Positions 12,801-22,174 of a stretch of 64,000 nt of DNA are shown here, one piece after another (position 1 is the first letter of the stretch; each line of letters opens with the position of its first letter). The DNA comes from Rhabditoides inermis (taxonomy: Eukaryota > Nematoda > Chromadorea > Rhabditida > Rhabditidae). Made by a program: the position numbers and the translations under genes. The notes below the pieces were generated by a model, which worked only from the letters and a program-made list of their open reading frames with translations, had not been told where the DNA came from and ran no database searches. The stretch covers positions 242,501 through 306,500 of the forward strand of contig CAWZYM010000006.1 in NCBI GenBank assembly GCA_963966185.1, written 5' to 3'.

Positions 12801-15800
12801 CTCTCGTTCTCTCGTTCTCTCGTTCTCTCGTTCTCTCGTTTCTCGTTCTCTCGTTCTCTCGTTTTCTCCGTCTCTCCGTCTCTCCTTCTCTTCTTCCCTC
12901 CTTCCCTCCTACCACCCTCCTTCTCTCTTTCTCTCGTTCTCTCGTTCTCTAGTTATATCGTTCTCTCTTTCTTTCGTTCTCTCTTTCTCTTGTTCTCTCT
13001 TTCTCTCGTTTTCTCGTTCTCTCGTTCTCTCGTTCTCTCGTTCTCTCGTTCTCTCTTTATCTCGTTCTCTCTTTCTATCCTTCTCTCGTTCTCTCGTTTT
13101 CTCGTTCTCTCGTTCTCTCCGTCTCTCCTTCTCTTCTTCCCTCCTTCTCTCCTTCTCTCTTTCTCTCTTTCTCTCGTTCTCTATTTCTCTCGTTATATCG
13201 TTATATCGTTCTCTCTTTCTCTCGTTCTCTCGTGCTCTCGTTTTCTCGTTCTCTCGTTCTCTCGTTGTCTCGTTGTCTCGTTCTCTCGTTCTCTCGTTCT
13301 CTCGTTGTCTCGTTCTCTCCTTCTTTCCTTCCCTCCTTCCCGCCTTCTCACTTTCTTTCTTTCTCTCGTTCTCTAGTTCTCTCGTTATATCGTTCTCTCT
13401 TTCACTCGTTTTCTCTTTCTATCGGTTTCTCTTTCTCTCGTTCTCTCATTATCTCTTTCTCTCTTTCTCTCTTTCTCTCTTTCTCTTTTTCTCTCTTTCT
13501 CTCTTTCTCTCTTTCTCTTTTTTCTCTAGTTCTCTCCTTCTCTCCTTCTCTTCTTCTCTCCATCCCTCCTTCCCTCCTTCTCCCTTTCTCTCTTTCTCTC
13601 GTTCTCTAGCTCTCTCGTTATATCGTTCTCTCTTTCTCTCGTTTTCTCTTTCTCTCGTTTTCTCGTTTTCTCGTTCTCTCTTTCTCTCTTTCTCTCCTTC
13701 CCTCCTTCCCTCCTCCTCCCATTCTCTCTTTCTCTCGTTCTCTAATTCTCTCGTTATATCGTTCTCGCTTTCTCTCGTTCTCTCTTTATCTCTTTCTCTC
13801 TTTCTCTCTTTCTTTCGTTCTCTAGTTCTCTCGTTCTCTCTTTCTATCCTTCTCTTCTTCTCTCCATCCCTCCTTCCCTCCTTCTCCCTTTCTCTCTTTC
13901 TCTCGTTCTCTAGCTCTCTCGTTCTCTTTTTATATCTTTCTCTCTTTCTCTGGTTCTCTCGTTCTCTCGTTCTCTCTTTCTATCCTTCTCTCGTTCTCTC
14001 GTTCTCTCGTTCTCTCCGTCTCTCCTTCCCTCCTTCCCTCCTCTCTTTTTCTCCTTTTCTCTCGTTCTCTCGTTCTCTCGTTCTCTCGTTCTCTCGTTCT
14101 CTCGTTCTCTCGTTCTCTCGTTCTCTCTTTCTCTCTCCCCTTACTAAATTCCTACTGATCGCAGCCACCAAAGTACATCTGTCTCTCTCCAAACAGCGTG
14201 CTCTCTCGCGTGCTCTCGCGCTCGCCCGCCAGCAGAGGGCTAGCTATCAGCTAGCGTGACTGGAAACGACACCCACCCACCCACCCACCCACCCACCCAC
14301 ACGCTGGCCTTTCGCCTAGTGCGAGTGCGAGATCGCTCATAACTTCTTTCGGAGAAAAGATACAAAGATGCCGTCAATTAGTGATCTGCCCTATGGAACC
14401 GTGCGAATCTAACTAACATAAATTGGAAGACTTCACATTGTTGCTAACATGTCCTTTGGATATCGCTACTTGAAAATTCTGGCGCGAGCCTTATTTTAAC
14501 CCAAGAGAGAGGGCGCTGCGCGCCCTCTCTAATGTCATTTCCTAAAATGTAAGAGATGTTTGGACGTGACCATTATGTGAATGTTACGAGTCACATGTCA
14601 CGCAAGATTTGAAATAATGTGGAAATGTGGAGCACCTGTGTTGCAGAGATGACGTGCTGCAGCTGGCATCGACCATCTACGCGCAGCTCATCACCAAGGA
14701 GGCGGCGCTGGAGATTGTCGCCAAGTGAGCGTTTGTTGTTGTTGTTGTTTGTTTGTTTGTTGTTGTTTACCGCGTCATTGCAGGGAGTTCCTATCGGACG
14801 AGGAGTCGTCCGGAGACGTGGAGCAGATGCGGCTGCTGCTCACGCTGCGGCGAGAGGACGCCGGCCAGGGAGTGCGGCTCGGCAGGGAGGCCAGTGCGGA
14901 TGTGAGTCTCTCTCTCTTTTCTCTCTCTCTCTCTCTCTCTCTCCCTCTCGCAAGCTCTCCCTCCAGGTTCTTCTCTGGAAGTCGTCCGAGTGCGTGACGC
15001 AAGCGGAGAGCGGCGGCGACCCGCTGCTGTTGCGCGCGCGTCAGCTGGCAGAGGCGGCGCGCGGGGCTGCCGGCAAGCGGGTGGCCGAGTGGGTCAAGCG
15101 GCTGGACGTCATCGATGCCGCGGTGGAGCTCGGCAGTCAGAGGTGGGGAGAGGGAGGGAGAGAGAGAGAAATAGGGAGAGAGAGAGTTAGAGAGGGCAAG
15201 GGAGGGAGGGAGAGGGAGGGGAGGGAGGGATAGAAAGAGAGAGAAGAGAGATATAGTGTGTGAGAGAGAGAGTTAGAGAGAGGGGGGGGGGCAAGGAGGG
15301 AGAGAGGGAGAGGGAGGGGAGGGAGGGAGGGAGGTATAGAAAGAGAGAGAGAGAGGAGAGAGAGGTAGACATAGGTAGAGAGGTCGATGAGGTAGACAGA
15401 TGTATAGAAAGAGAGGGAAGTGATTCATTTTTCATTTCCAGGCTCCCGGTCCAGCTGCAGATGTGCGACTCGCTGGTGTTGCTGGAGGACCTTGTGGCTG
15501 TGCCCGGCAACTACAAGCAGGTCTCTCTCTCTCTCTGTCTGTCTCTCTCTCTCCCCCCCCCTCTCTCTCTCTCGCACCCTCGCTTGTTGAGGGCAAGAAG
15601 CTGGCGCGCGTGGCTCTCCTGCTGGGCGTGGAGACCCCGGTGGCGACGGCCCTCTCACTCGCCGCACTGGCTGCTGTGCGGGCGGGAGACGAGACGGTGC
15701 TCAAGAGATACATGGAGGAGGTGATCGACAAGGCGAGGAGGTGGGTTGAGAGGGGAGGGAGGAAGGGAGAGAGGGAGAGAGAGATAGAAAGAGAGAGGGA

Positions 15801-18800
15801 GAGAGAAGAGTTGCAGGATTCCGGTGGTGCACGAGCTGTGCATGCGCATTCTCGATACGAGGTTCTTGGAGGAGGTGAGTCGTGTTTTTTTCACTTTTGA
15901 CTACGTTTCCATACGTTATCGGGTTATCTGGAAAGTCATTTTAGATCCCTTTTCGGTAGTATAGAGTATAGTGATTAAGGTGTGGTCAGTCTCTTCGAAA
16001 GAGCCCCTTCGAAACGCCTTCGAAACACACTGTTTAGTCGTGTTTCGGAAGCGTTTCGAAGAGACTGACAGCTACTTTAGTATCCGCGTCTGTCTGTTTT
16101 TTATCCTTTCTATCACGAAGATCCTTTTCGATTCAGATGCGTGAGGAGGTGTACGCGTGTGCGCTGCTGAACGCGACGGAAGACCAGCTGGCGGAGACGA
16201 TGCAGACAGTGGAGGAGGACAGGGCCGGCAGGAGCCGGATGGAGCAGAGGGGGGAGGAGGAGCAGGAGAAGGAGGTGAGTGCAGGGTACGGAATGTAGCC
16301 TTATATTATAGATTTCAAGTTGCCTGTAGCTTTTCCATTGTCTCTCGCATTTCGAAACATGAAGGCGGTTGATGGAATCGTCTTGTGAACACACTATAAT
16401 CGCTCTGCTCTTTCAGGTGGTGGGAGAGGATCTCGTGTTGGATCCGATGTATACGGAAGTGGAAAAGTGGGAGGGAGATGCGGGCGGAGTGACGGCGATA
16501 TGCGAGCGCGCCAGGGGAGGAGAGCAGGGTGAGTGGAGAGGGTGGGAGAGAGAGATAGAGGGGGAGAGAGAGAGAGAGATAGATAGAGATAGAGAGAGAG
16601 AGAGAGAGAGAAAAGGAGAAGGAGAAGGAGAGAGAGATGGTTCAGAAGACGCTCTCACCGCGGCGATCCGGCTGTCGCGAGTGTCGGCGACCGCTGCTCT
16701 CTGCCTCGCACTCGCTGCCAATATTGGAGAGGAGGAGGAGAATGGAGGGGAGAAGGAGGAGCGAGAGGAGGAGAAGGAGAACGGGAGGAAGACCAGTCAG
16801 TACACGGGAAGGCACTGGACGAGAAACGAGTTCTTGATGCGGTGAGTGTGACTATCATATGCATTGCTACTGCTACTGCTCCATGTCAGAGCAAATTTTT
16901 ACAAATCATTTGACTGATCCGTCAAAGTCGGGAGAACCAGTAATAGTAATAGAACATGTTCATCATGGAAATTACCAGATACGAGCAGTACGACGATATA
17001 CATAGTAGAGTTTCTGAACTGAATTTTGTCAACGTTGAAGTCGGGAGTGCCAGTAATAGGACATCAATAGAATATGTAGTGGCTCTGCTACTGCTGCCTG
17101 GAGATCCAGTAATAGAACATGTTCATCAAGGCAGTTTCCAGATACGAGCACTCGCTGCGCCGCGTGGTGCATCGCGACGGCGTGCCGCTGTCGCGGTTGG
17201 CAGGAGTCGCGCCGGCTCGTCTGATGGGTGGAGGGGGAGACAGGGAGGGGGAGACGGCACTGGATAGACTGGGAGAGTATGGTGAGTGGAGGCGGGCGGG
17301 GACAGTCTTTTCGGCACCAAGTGTTTCTGCGTGTTCTCGGCCCGATTCGAACGGCTTGATGGGACACTGATGGGAGGCTTTTCGATGTGTTTGGGAGCGT
17401 TAGAGAGTATTTAAGAAAATAGCAAGACATTCCGAACCGCAATTCGGGAGTGTGGGGGGGGGGGTGATTCGAAAGGAAAGAGAGACGACCGCAACTTGAT
17501 GGGAGAGTGAGATCGGCTGTATAGTTTTCTTCAGGGAGATAGTTGGGGGCATTGTACATTTGACTACAGAAATGAAGATACTCATTTTCCGTGCGGGACC
17601 ACGCACCGGGCAGTCGGTGAAAATGATCTCGTACCCTTCCAATTGCGTCCAGAAATGAGCATGCGCTTTCAAAATTGCAGCCTGCGAGATCATTTTCACT
17701 GACTGCCCGGTGTGTGGTACCGCACGGAAAATGAGTATCTTCATTTCTGTAGTCAAATGCACAGAGGCCCCAACTATCTCCCTGAATAAAACTATAAAGT
17801 AGCGGTCAGTCTCTTCGAAACTCCCTTCGATCCTGACTCTGACTTCGAAACGGCTTCGTAACACGACCAAACTACGTGTTTCGAAGAGGCTTTTTCGAAG
17901 AGACTGACCCCACTTTGATCGCACTTGGGAGACCTGGGATGTGTGAGTATGCGTGTTGCAGGTTGTAGCCGCGAGCGATTCGTCGAGGACGTCGAGTACA
18001 GGCGGGAGACGATCATTGGACTGGCCATGTGAGTGTTGATTTTTTTTTACTGAGATTTATGGATTGATAGCATTTTACAGTGGTAAAAGTCGTCTACTAT
18101 GTAAGAAATTGATTGATTGACTCATTGACGAGTTGTCGTATTGACGTATCGACTGCAGGACGGACTCTGCGCAGGAGTGGCAGGACGCGTTGGAGTTGGC
18201 TGGCGAGTGGAAGATGGATGTCTGGCCGGTGCACTTTGCCTCACTCGAACATCTCATCACCAGGTGTGATTAATATCCTTATCATATTATCTTATCCGAA
18301 CATATTATCGTATCGCTCTCTTTCAGCAACTATGAAAACGAACGATGGTGAAGCATAGTTTCAACAACAACAATAATGTCGATGTTTAGTCGTTCGGAGG
18401 AGGAGTTGCTAGGTGTGGTAGAGGAGAGGGGACACGCGGGCGTGCTGCGAGCAGAGCCCGAGAGACTGCACAAGCAGCTCAGACAACAGGTTAGAGACGG
18501 AGATTGGATATGGGATATATATTATGCAATATTGTAGTAATAAGTCTACAAAACTCACTTTCTACTGCGTTTGAAGAGACTAACCTAACCACACTTGTTT
18601 TTTTTTTGCGAAATACAACGCCTTAGAAATGCATCAATCGCATTACAGGTTCTGCCGGTGCTGCCCCCGTCGCCGGCGGCCGTTTCCCTCTACATCTCGC
18701 TGTTCGCGGCCGGTCAACCAGAGAAGAGAGCGGAAGCGGCCGTGCCCAAGCTGCTCAAGACTATGCCGGGTGAGTCGAGATATGTTGATGCGATTATCGG

Positions 18801-19848
18801 ACAGGTCTACAGGCGAGACAGGTGATGTGATGATCAGGGGATCAGACAGTGTGTGTGTGTGTGTGTGTGCGACTGCGACTGCATGCGCCACCCCGCAAAT
18901 TCCATTTTCCGGATAAGGGATTTGGTTTGATTATCATGGGTTTGACTAAGATTATGATGGTGACTGCGCAGCTATTTATCATTACATAAATACATTGATT
19001 TGATATCCATTAACAAACACAAACTGCAGGCGCCACCCCGCACCGCCTTCTGTCCGCCTCGTCATCGAGTGTGTCGTGGCTGGCCGAGCGCCTCATCTCC
19101 TTCCCCGACAAACTCGTCAAGGAGACGGCCAAGGACGTCAGAAGGCTGCCGGTCAGTGGGGGATGAGTTCGTTTAGTATAATATTATCATCGACACAATA
19201 CGTTTGCGCAAGCGCGCCTCTAGGCGACTGCCGGTCAGTGATATTACTGTCCTACCTCAATCTGAGCAGCTACATGTATACTAACAGGCAATTTGGGAAT
19301 GACTCGTGATTGTCTGGATTGCAGCGCGGCGCGGCTGCGTGCGAGCAGGCGGCGCGTGTGCTCCTCGTTGGCACCACGCTCCGCCCGCCCGCCCTCACCC
19401 CCGCACTCTACGCGCTGGTGGGCGGACAGCCGGATGCCATGCTCGAGCTGATCGCCGCGCTGGCGGTGGGTTACTGTACTTATGATTATTGGTATTGTGA
19501 ACCTGATTATGACACTTGGAAGTGTATCTGCCGATACTACTCTATAGAAAACGGTTTTTGAAGCTTTAACTATTCATGATCGCCTCGCTGTCGGTGGGTA
19601 AAGTTTCCATCAGAAATTGCGTTGTATTGTTGTTTTGATGGCCCACTGGGTAGTGTAGCTACATTTGACGGTGTATTTTTCAGAGGGAGGACGAGGTGGC
19701 GTACCTGGAGAATCTGATCGCGACGTCGCCGCCGCCGGTTCTGAAGACGGCGGCCGAGGAGCGGCTGAAGGCACTGCAGGAGCCGAGTGGATTCGAGCAG
19801 AGCGAGGAGCAGGCAGCAGTCGTCATGAACAGGAGGAGGAAGAACTAG
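2193..19848 (+). CDS. smgl-1: NBAS / SMGL-1 homologue (ER-Golgi tether, Sec39 family), 42 exons
   Basis: Exons: 2193-2278, 2320-2436, 2867-2961, 3227-3360, 3461-3597, 3846-3942, 4258-4368, 4554-4683, 4805-4905, 4997-5078, 5176-5258, 5531-5623, 5989-6111, 6518-6658, 6830-6903, 7335-7431, 7834-7979, 8139-8214, 8280-8419, 9150-9279, 9526-9621, 9705-9842, 9939-10016, 10073-10173, 10246-10383, 14647-14724, 14784-14901, 14967-15142, 15442-15520, 15592-15740, 15816-15874, 16137-16274, 16417-16528, 16646-16841, 17142-17281, 17962-18028, 18159-18263, 18392-18489, 18649-18769, 19030-19151, 19325-19466, 19684-19848. All phases join, giving 1602 aa. The N-terminal ~400 residues are a WD/beta-propeller (DVFDHMGG matches the NBAS DLMG strand). 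An alpha-solenoid follows. Family-typical blocks are LNERDYVRARELA, LPVQLQMCDSL, DVEYRRETIIGLA (~1340) and GGQPDAMLELI near the end. Human NBAS is about 2370 aa, so this form lacks much of the C-terminal third. In the family, NBAS acts with ZW10/RINT1 at the ER for Golgi-to-ER vesicles and in nonsense-mediated decay. The ATG follows TTTGTAG directly, suggesting trans-splicing. Confidence 0.88.
3950..4034. repeat. (GA)n microsatellite beside a splice donor
   Basis: The tract begins 8 nt into the intron after the donor GTGAGTCG at 3943. It is imperfect GA with GGGA interruptions. It is intronic in the NBAS homologue. Confidence 0.9.
4474..4510 (+). repeat. Dispersed repeat R1, truncated copy
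   Basis: The segment TTGGTATTACGTTTATCTCA matches the start of family R1. The remainder of the element is missing. It lies in the intron 4369-4553. Confidence 0.5.
5090..5174. repeat. (CT)n / CCCTCC pyrimidine tract
   Basis: This CT-rich tract nearly fills the 97-bp intron between exons 4997-5078 and 5176-5258 and leads straight into the CGCAG acceptor. Confidence 0.85.
5400..5460 (+). repeat. Dispersed repeat R2, copy 1
   Basis: A 55-60 bp segment starting CTTCGACCCCCTCCGCA and ending GGGATACGTTTACCTTTT. The other copies are 8800-8860 and 50707-50765. The similarity covers the whole segment with scattered changes. It is non-coding and lies in an NBAS-homologue intron. Confidence 0.7.
5764..5996 (+). 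repeat. Triplicated intron-end / exon-start unit
   Basis: The sequence TTTCAGCTGATCGGCATGG occurs at about 5767, as a one-base variant at about 5897, and again at 5983, where it forms the true acceptor and start of the exon at 5989. The first two copies are also followed by related GGATGACAGT..CATGTT segments. Copies 1 and 2 even keep donor-like GTGAGT/GTGGGT 15 nt after the AG, so they could act as 15-nt pseudo-exons. Confidence 0.8.
6183..6412 (+). repeat. Intronic tandem duplication
   Basis: The block ATTGCTGGTTTCTCTGGTG followed by CAT(A/G)ATATTTTCTTACTGCT occurs at about 6209 and again at about 6365. Between them is a TTTATTCATAAGTGGTTA segment that also recurs near 8500. All lies in the intron 6112-6517. 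Confidence 0.7.
6660..6822. repeat. GA/GGGA purine tract, intronic
   Basis: Two purine-rich blocks flank a short CT/TA segment, filling the 171-bp intron between exons ending 6658 and starting 6830. Confidence 0.85.
7185..7294. mobile_element. MITE family M1, copy a
   Basis: Terminal inverted repeats TAAAGTAGCGGTCAG...CTGACCGCACCTTTA enclose repeated TTCGAA-containing segments. TA at both ends suggests a Tc1/mariner-type TA target. It sits 40 bp upstream of the 3' splice site at 7334. Confidence 0.75.
7432..7827. repeat. GA-rich minisatellite with AACAGAGCAGAG units
   Basis: A purine-only array of about 400 bp fills the intron 7432-7833. In addition to (GA)n it has a recurring unit of roughly 16-24 bp built on GAGAACAGAGCAGAGAGA, seen at least seven times. 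The long Glu/Arg open frames across it are composition artefacts. Confidence 0.85.
8490..8560 (+). repeat. Copy of the TTTATTCATAAG segment
   Basis: TGGTTTATTCATAAGTTG, then TTATGACATACACACGAT and CAATGAAATAGTAGAG, match the segment at 6290-6350, including the interrupted CAATGAAATAATA end. This is a dispersed intronic repeat. Confidence 0.6.
8586..8794. mobile_element. MITE M2 with 22-bp terminal inverted repeats and AGTCC target duplication
   Basis: The left end CACGGTCCGGATAGTTGCAC(AG) and the right end (CT)GTGCAACTATCGGGGCCGTG are inverted copies with two mismatches. AGTCC flanks both sides (8581-8585, 8795-8799), as expected for a 5-bp target-site duplication. The length is 209 bp. The interior is GC-rich and non-coding. 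It lies in the NBAS-homologue intron 8420-9149. Confidence 0.75.
8800..8860 (+). repeat. Dispersed repeat R2, copy 2
   Basis: CCTTCGACCCCCTCCGCAGA through GGGGGATACCTTTACCTTTT. It abuts MITE M2 on its right side and is homologous to 5400-5460 and 50707-50765. Confidence 0.7.
8938..9128. mobile_element. MITE family M1, copy b (long form)
   Basis: Ends TAAGTTGCGGTCAGTCTCTT and AAGAGACTGACCGCACCTAA enclose internal repeats of CACTTCGGAAT and CACTCCCGAA. It is very similar to copies at 26611-26796 and 39971-40158. It ends 21 bp before the exon at 9150. Confidence 0.8.
9300..9345. repeat. (ACTC)n microsatellite
   Basis: CACTCACTCGCT-type tetranucleotide array just after the donor at 9280. Confidence 0.85.
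10501..10852. mobile_element. Long hairpin element H1, copy 1
   Basis: Arms 10501-10602 and 10720-10820 are inverted copies of about 100 bp differing at a few positions, with a loop of about 117 bp. Each arm runs from an AAAGAAAAT outer end through GTTTACGCAAGTA to GTTTGTGTTAGTATTTG at the loop. The right arm continues into a tail, ATGTCCTTTTGTTAAATTTC then ATAGAAATTTT, that is shared with copies 2 and 3 but absent on the left. It is inside the 4.3 kb intron of the NBAS homologue. Confidence 0.75.
11019..11043 (+). repeat. Solo fragment of hairpin element H1
   Basis: AACGTTTACAAATACTAACA plus CAAAC repeats the loop-proximal part of copy 1's left arm. Confidence 0.55.
11330..11588 (+). repeat. 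Direct repeat D, left copy
   Basis: About 260 bp, starting GTGACTGGAAACGACACCCA and ending in a perfect hairpin GAGAGGGCGC-TGC-GCGCCCTCTC followed by TAAT. Its partner is 14256-14535. The two bracket the hairpin H1 copy 2 and the long pyrimidine tract. Divergence is mostly point changes, plus extra ACCC units in the right copy. Confidence 0.8.
11678..12203. mobile_element. Long hairpin element H1, copy 2 (near-perfect arms)
   Basis: Arms 11678-11822 and 12023-12168 (about 145 bp) are inverted copies that differ by a single T insertion as far as I can read. The outer end is ATTATCTTTTAAAAGTACTT and the loop end is GCAAGTTTGTGTTAG. The right side continues with the conserved tail ATATGTCCTTTTGTTGAATT, then TCATAGAAATTTT, to about 12203. 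Confidence 0.8.
12280..14135. repeat. 1.85-kb homopyrimidine array based on TTCTCTCG
   Basis: The plus strand is almost entirely C/T, built of degenerate 8-bp units TTCTCTCG, TTCTCTCT and TTCCCTCC with rare purines. Higher-order blocks recur; for example, a CTCCTTCCCTCCTTCTC..TTTCTCTCG order repeats several times. The open frames rich in Ser/Leu/Phe (plus) or Glu/Arg (minus) are artefacts. It is intronic in the NBAS homologue. Confidence 0.95.
14256..14535 (+). repeat. Direct repeat D, right copy
   Basis: Homologous to 11330-11588 over its whole length, with an expanded CACCCACC run near 14270-14300 and the same terminal GC-rich hairpin and TAAT end. Confidence 0.8.
15145..15400. repeat. GA/GGGA purine tract, intronic
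   Basis: About 250 bp of GA-rich sequence starts right at the donor at 15143 and fills most of the intron to the acceptor at 15441. Confidence 0.85.
15976..16079. mobile_element. MITE family M1, copy c
   Basis: TTAAGGTGTGGTCAGTCTCTT at the left and AAGAGACTGACAGCTACTTT at the right, with TTCGAAA repeats inside. It ends 57 bp before the exon at 16137. Confidence 0.7.
16925..17150 (+). repeat. Duplicated intron end including the 3' splice site
   Basis: GTAATAGAACATGTTCATCA followed by an ..(A/C)CAGATACGAGCA end occurs at about 16948-17006 and again at 17109-17151, where it is the real acceptor of the exon at 17142. A third, weaker unit (GAAGTCGGGAGTGCCAGTAA) starts at 17038. Confidence 0.75.
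17520..17796. mobile_element. Fold-back element F2
   Basis: Arms 17520-17632 and 17685-17796 (about 112 bp) are inverted copies with roughly ten differences and a 52-bp loop. The terminal motif is TATAGTTTT(C/A)TTCAGGGAG. The motif TTGACTACAGAAATGAAGAT is common to both arms. A partial single arm lies at 39386-39443. The right end touches MITE M1 copy d. Confidence 0.8.
17795..17917. mobile_element. MITE family M1, copy d
   Basis: TAAAGTAGCGGTCAGTCTCTT and AAGAGACTGACCCCACTTT ends with internal CTTCGAAAC segments. It is inserted at the edge of fold-back F2 and ends 44 bp before the exon at 17962. Confidence 0.75.
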
Positions 19849-20117
19849 AGGAGAAGGGAGAAGGAGCAGGGTTCTGAGGGGTGGAGCTTGTACTTCATAT
19901 TCATGTAATTGCTGGCGAGAAGGAGGATGGGTGGAAGGTAGAACGCTTCTTTCTTCTCGTGCCTTTGCGTTACGTACTCGGTAGCTTTGTTTAAGGTGAT
20001 GTGATTGGGTTTCGTCGGGTGTTTAATATTCGTAATGTATTGAGTTAAGAATTGTTTATTGCCTGCCAAACTGTTCCAGAGTTTTTTTTGTTCTGTGCGA
20101 TTCGCCTCTGAGAGAGT

Positions 20118-20123
20118 AATAAA
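20118..20123 (+). terminator. Polyadenylation signal of the NBAS homologue
   Basis: AATAAA, 270 bp after the stop codon at 19848. The stretch 19849-20250 contains no other feature I can identify. Confidence 0.6.
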
Positions 20124-20258
20124 AGTATTTATTTCAATGCATTGCGTGTGACGATAATGGTTCATTGACCACTGTGTGTATCTGCCATTCTTGTTTGCGA
20201 TTTGCTATAGTGTTGATTTCGAATCAAAGCAAATATTTATCTAGAATCGTATATGCAT

Positions 20259-20823
20259 TAGTGTTGGGTCGATTAATCGACTTTCGATTAATTTTCGATT
20301 AATCAGCTCGATTAATCGATTAAGAGTTTTGTAAACTTAAAGAGTTTTCTAAACCTTGATCTTGTATAATAATTGTTGATGCAATTAGAATAAATATATA
20401 TAATCGGTCGATTAATCGATTAATCGAACATGTTTCGATTAACGATTAATCGTTGATCGATTAATCGAAACAAGTTCGATTAACGATTAATCGTTATTCG
20501 ATTAATCGAAATAATCTCGATTAAATCGAAAGTATATTTCTCAATTTCGGTACACTTTTCGTTTCCTAGAGCGTAAATAAGCCACATTTTCTCAGAAATG
20601 AACTGTTTATGGTAAATGTTCACATCAAGCTACGGAAACATGATTGGAAATTAGTCATTAATTGATTAATCGACAAAAGTTCGATTAACGATTAATCGTT
20701 AATCGATTAATCGACGATTTCTCGATAAACGATTAATCAATCAATCGTTAATCGAAGGTTTCGATTAATTTTTCGATTAATCGTTAATCATTAATCGAAC
20801 ATTACTTAATCGACCCAACACTA
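20259..20823. mobile_element. hAT-type MITE with 8-bp target duplication
   Basis: Terminal inverted repeats of at least 18 bp, TAGTGTTGGGTCGATTAA at the left and its perfect reverse complement at the right. Both ends are flanked by ATATGCAT (20251-20258 and 20824-20831), an 8-bp target-site duplication as hAT elements make. The 565-bp interior holds no transposase frame. It is dominated by many palindromic TCGATTAATCGA-type units. It lies only about 29 bp upstream of the next gene's start codon. Confidence 0.85.
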
Positions 20824-20852
20824 ATATGCATGTATGGTTGTCGGTTTCAGGG

Positions 20853-22132
20853 ATGTTTAGCGGCTCGTTCGACCCGAGTCTGAGCGGGCGGAAGAAACGG
20901 CGAGTGGTTGTGGAGGAGAGTGGTAGTAGTGATGGTGCGGGCGACTGGCGGGAGGTGCAGGTCCTTTCCTCATCCACGCCCCGCCCCGTCCGCTCCCACT
21001 CTGGACCCCAATCGGCCAGTCGTATTCCTGTCAGACGACAGTCCTCCGAAATCAACCGGCAGTTCCACAACTCGTTTGCTCGTGTGAGTGATTCTCTCGA
21101 GAATATGCGGTCCCGCCTATTCGTGCCCCGCCCACTTAACATTTCAGAAGCGCACTCCGACACTCGATAAGATCCACTCGGCCTCGTCGTCGCATGACAT
21201 GTTTGAGGTGCGGGGGCAGTATTGATTATTGATTGGTATTGATTATTTGTTTTTGGGACGCGGCAGTGAAACGGCCGCCGTCTCCGCTGAAGCGAATGGG
21301 CGAGCGCTTTTTCGAGGAGCGAAAGGCGCACATACGAGCTATGATGGAGCAGCGGAGAGGGAGAAGGGAGCAGGAGCAGGGGAGGACGGTGGAGAAGCCA
21401 GGTGGAAGGGAGGAGCAGGAGCAGGGAAGAAGGAAAGTGGAGGAGGTGCAGAAGAGCATAAGGCAGCAGGATCAGTGGAGCAGGAAGGAGGAGAAGGAGC
21501 AGTGGAGCAGGAGAAGAAGGGAGCTGGCGCTGCCGGCAGCGGTTCTCGAGCAGCGTGCAGCGAGGCGGCGCGTCTTTCCGGGTAGAGTGAGTGTATTTGT
21601 GTATCTTTTTCTCTATTATTCTCTATTCAGACTATTCTCTATTCATGTGTTCAGTCGGACGACTTCGATGCGCCCAGCCGACCGAAGATTGCGCGTGTCG
21701 ACGAAGAATTCGAGAAGGACATGTTCGACGATTCTCCCGAGAAGGCGCCACCCACTCGAGCTCCGCCCACTTGTCGCTCGTTTCATGTGGACATGTCTGC
21801 GCATATCCCGCCCGCTTTCCGCGAAGCCCCGCCCCTCGAGCACCCGCCCATCGATGAGTGCGAGGCGACACAGATGAGAGTGGGGGATGTGGGAGCGGAG
21901 ATTGTGGACGCGTCGTCACAGGAGGGAGAGCTGGAAGATACGATCGGAGTGGGCAGTATATCCAGGTGGGAGGGAGGGAGGGAGAGAGAGAGAGAGAGGG
22001 AGAGAGGGGGGAGAGAGAGAGATGAGAGATTTGCAGAGTGTCATCAGCCGCCTCGCTCCCTAGCGCGCAGCTCTTCCGCCGACCGTCCGTCGAACAACCT
22101 CAGTCACCGCCGCCTAAACCGTCCAAGCGGCG

Positions 22133-22174
<42 letters not shown>

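Noticed and set aside
12179..14259. Long Ser/Leu/Phe (plus) and Glu/Arg/Lys (minus) open frames.
   Set aside because: They are translations of a degenerate TTCTCTCG array. There is no start context, splice logic or non-repetitive residues.
11330..14535. Firm annotation of direct repeat D as a Helitron.
   Set aside because: The terminal hairpin and CTAAT end are suggestive, but the spacing is short and no 5' TC end was identified.
21226..21585. Frameshift or pseudogene at the third exon of the uncharacterised gene.
   Set aside because: The frame is restored without any base change if the AAG at 21292 is the acceptor.
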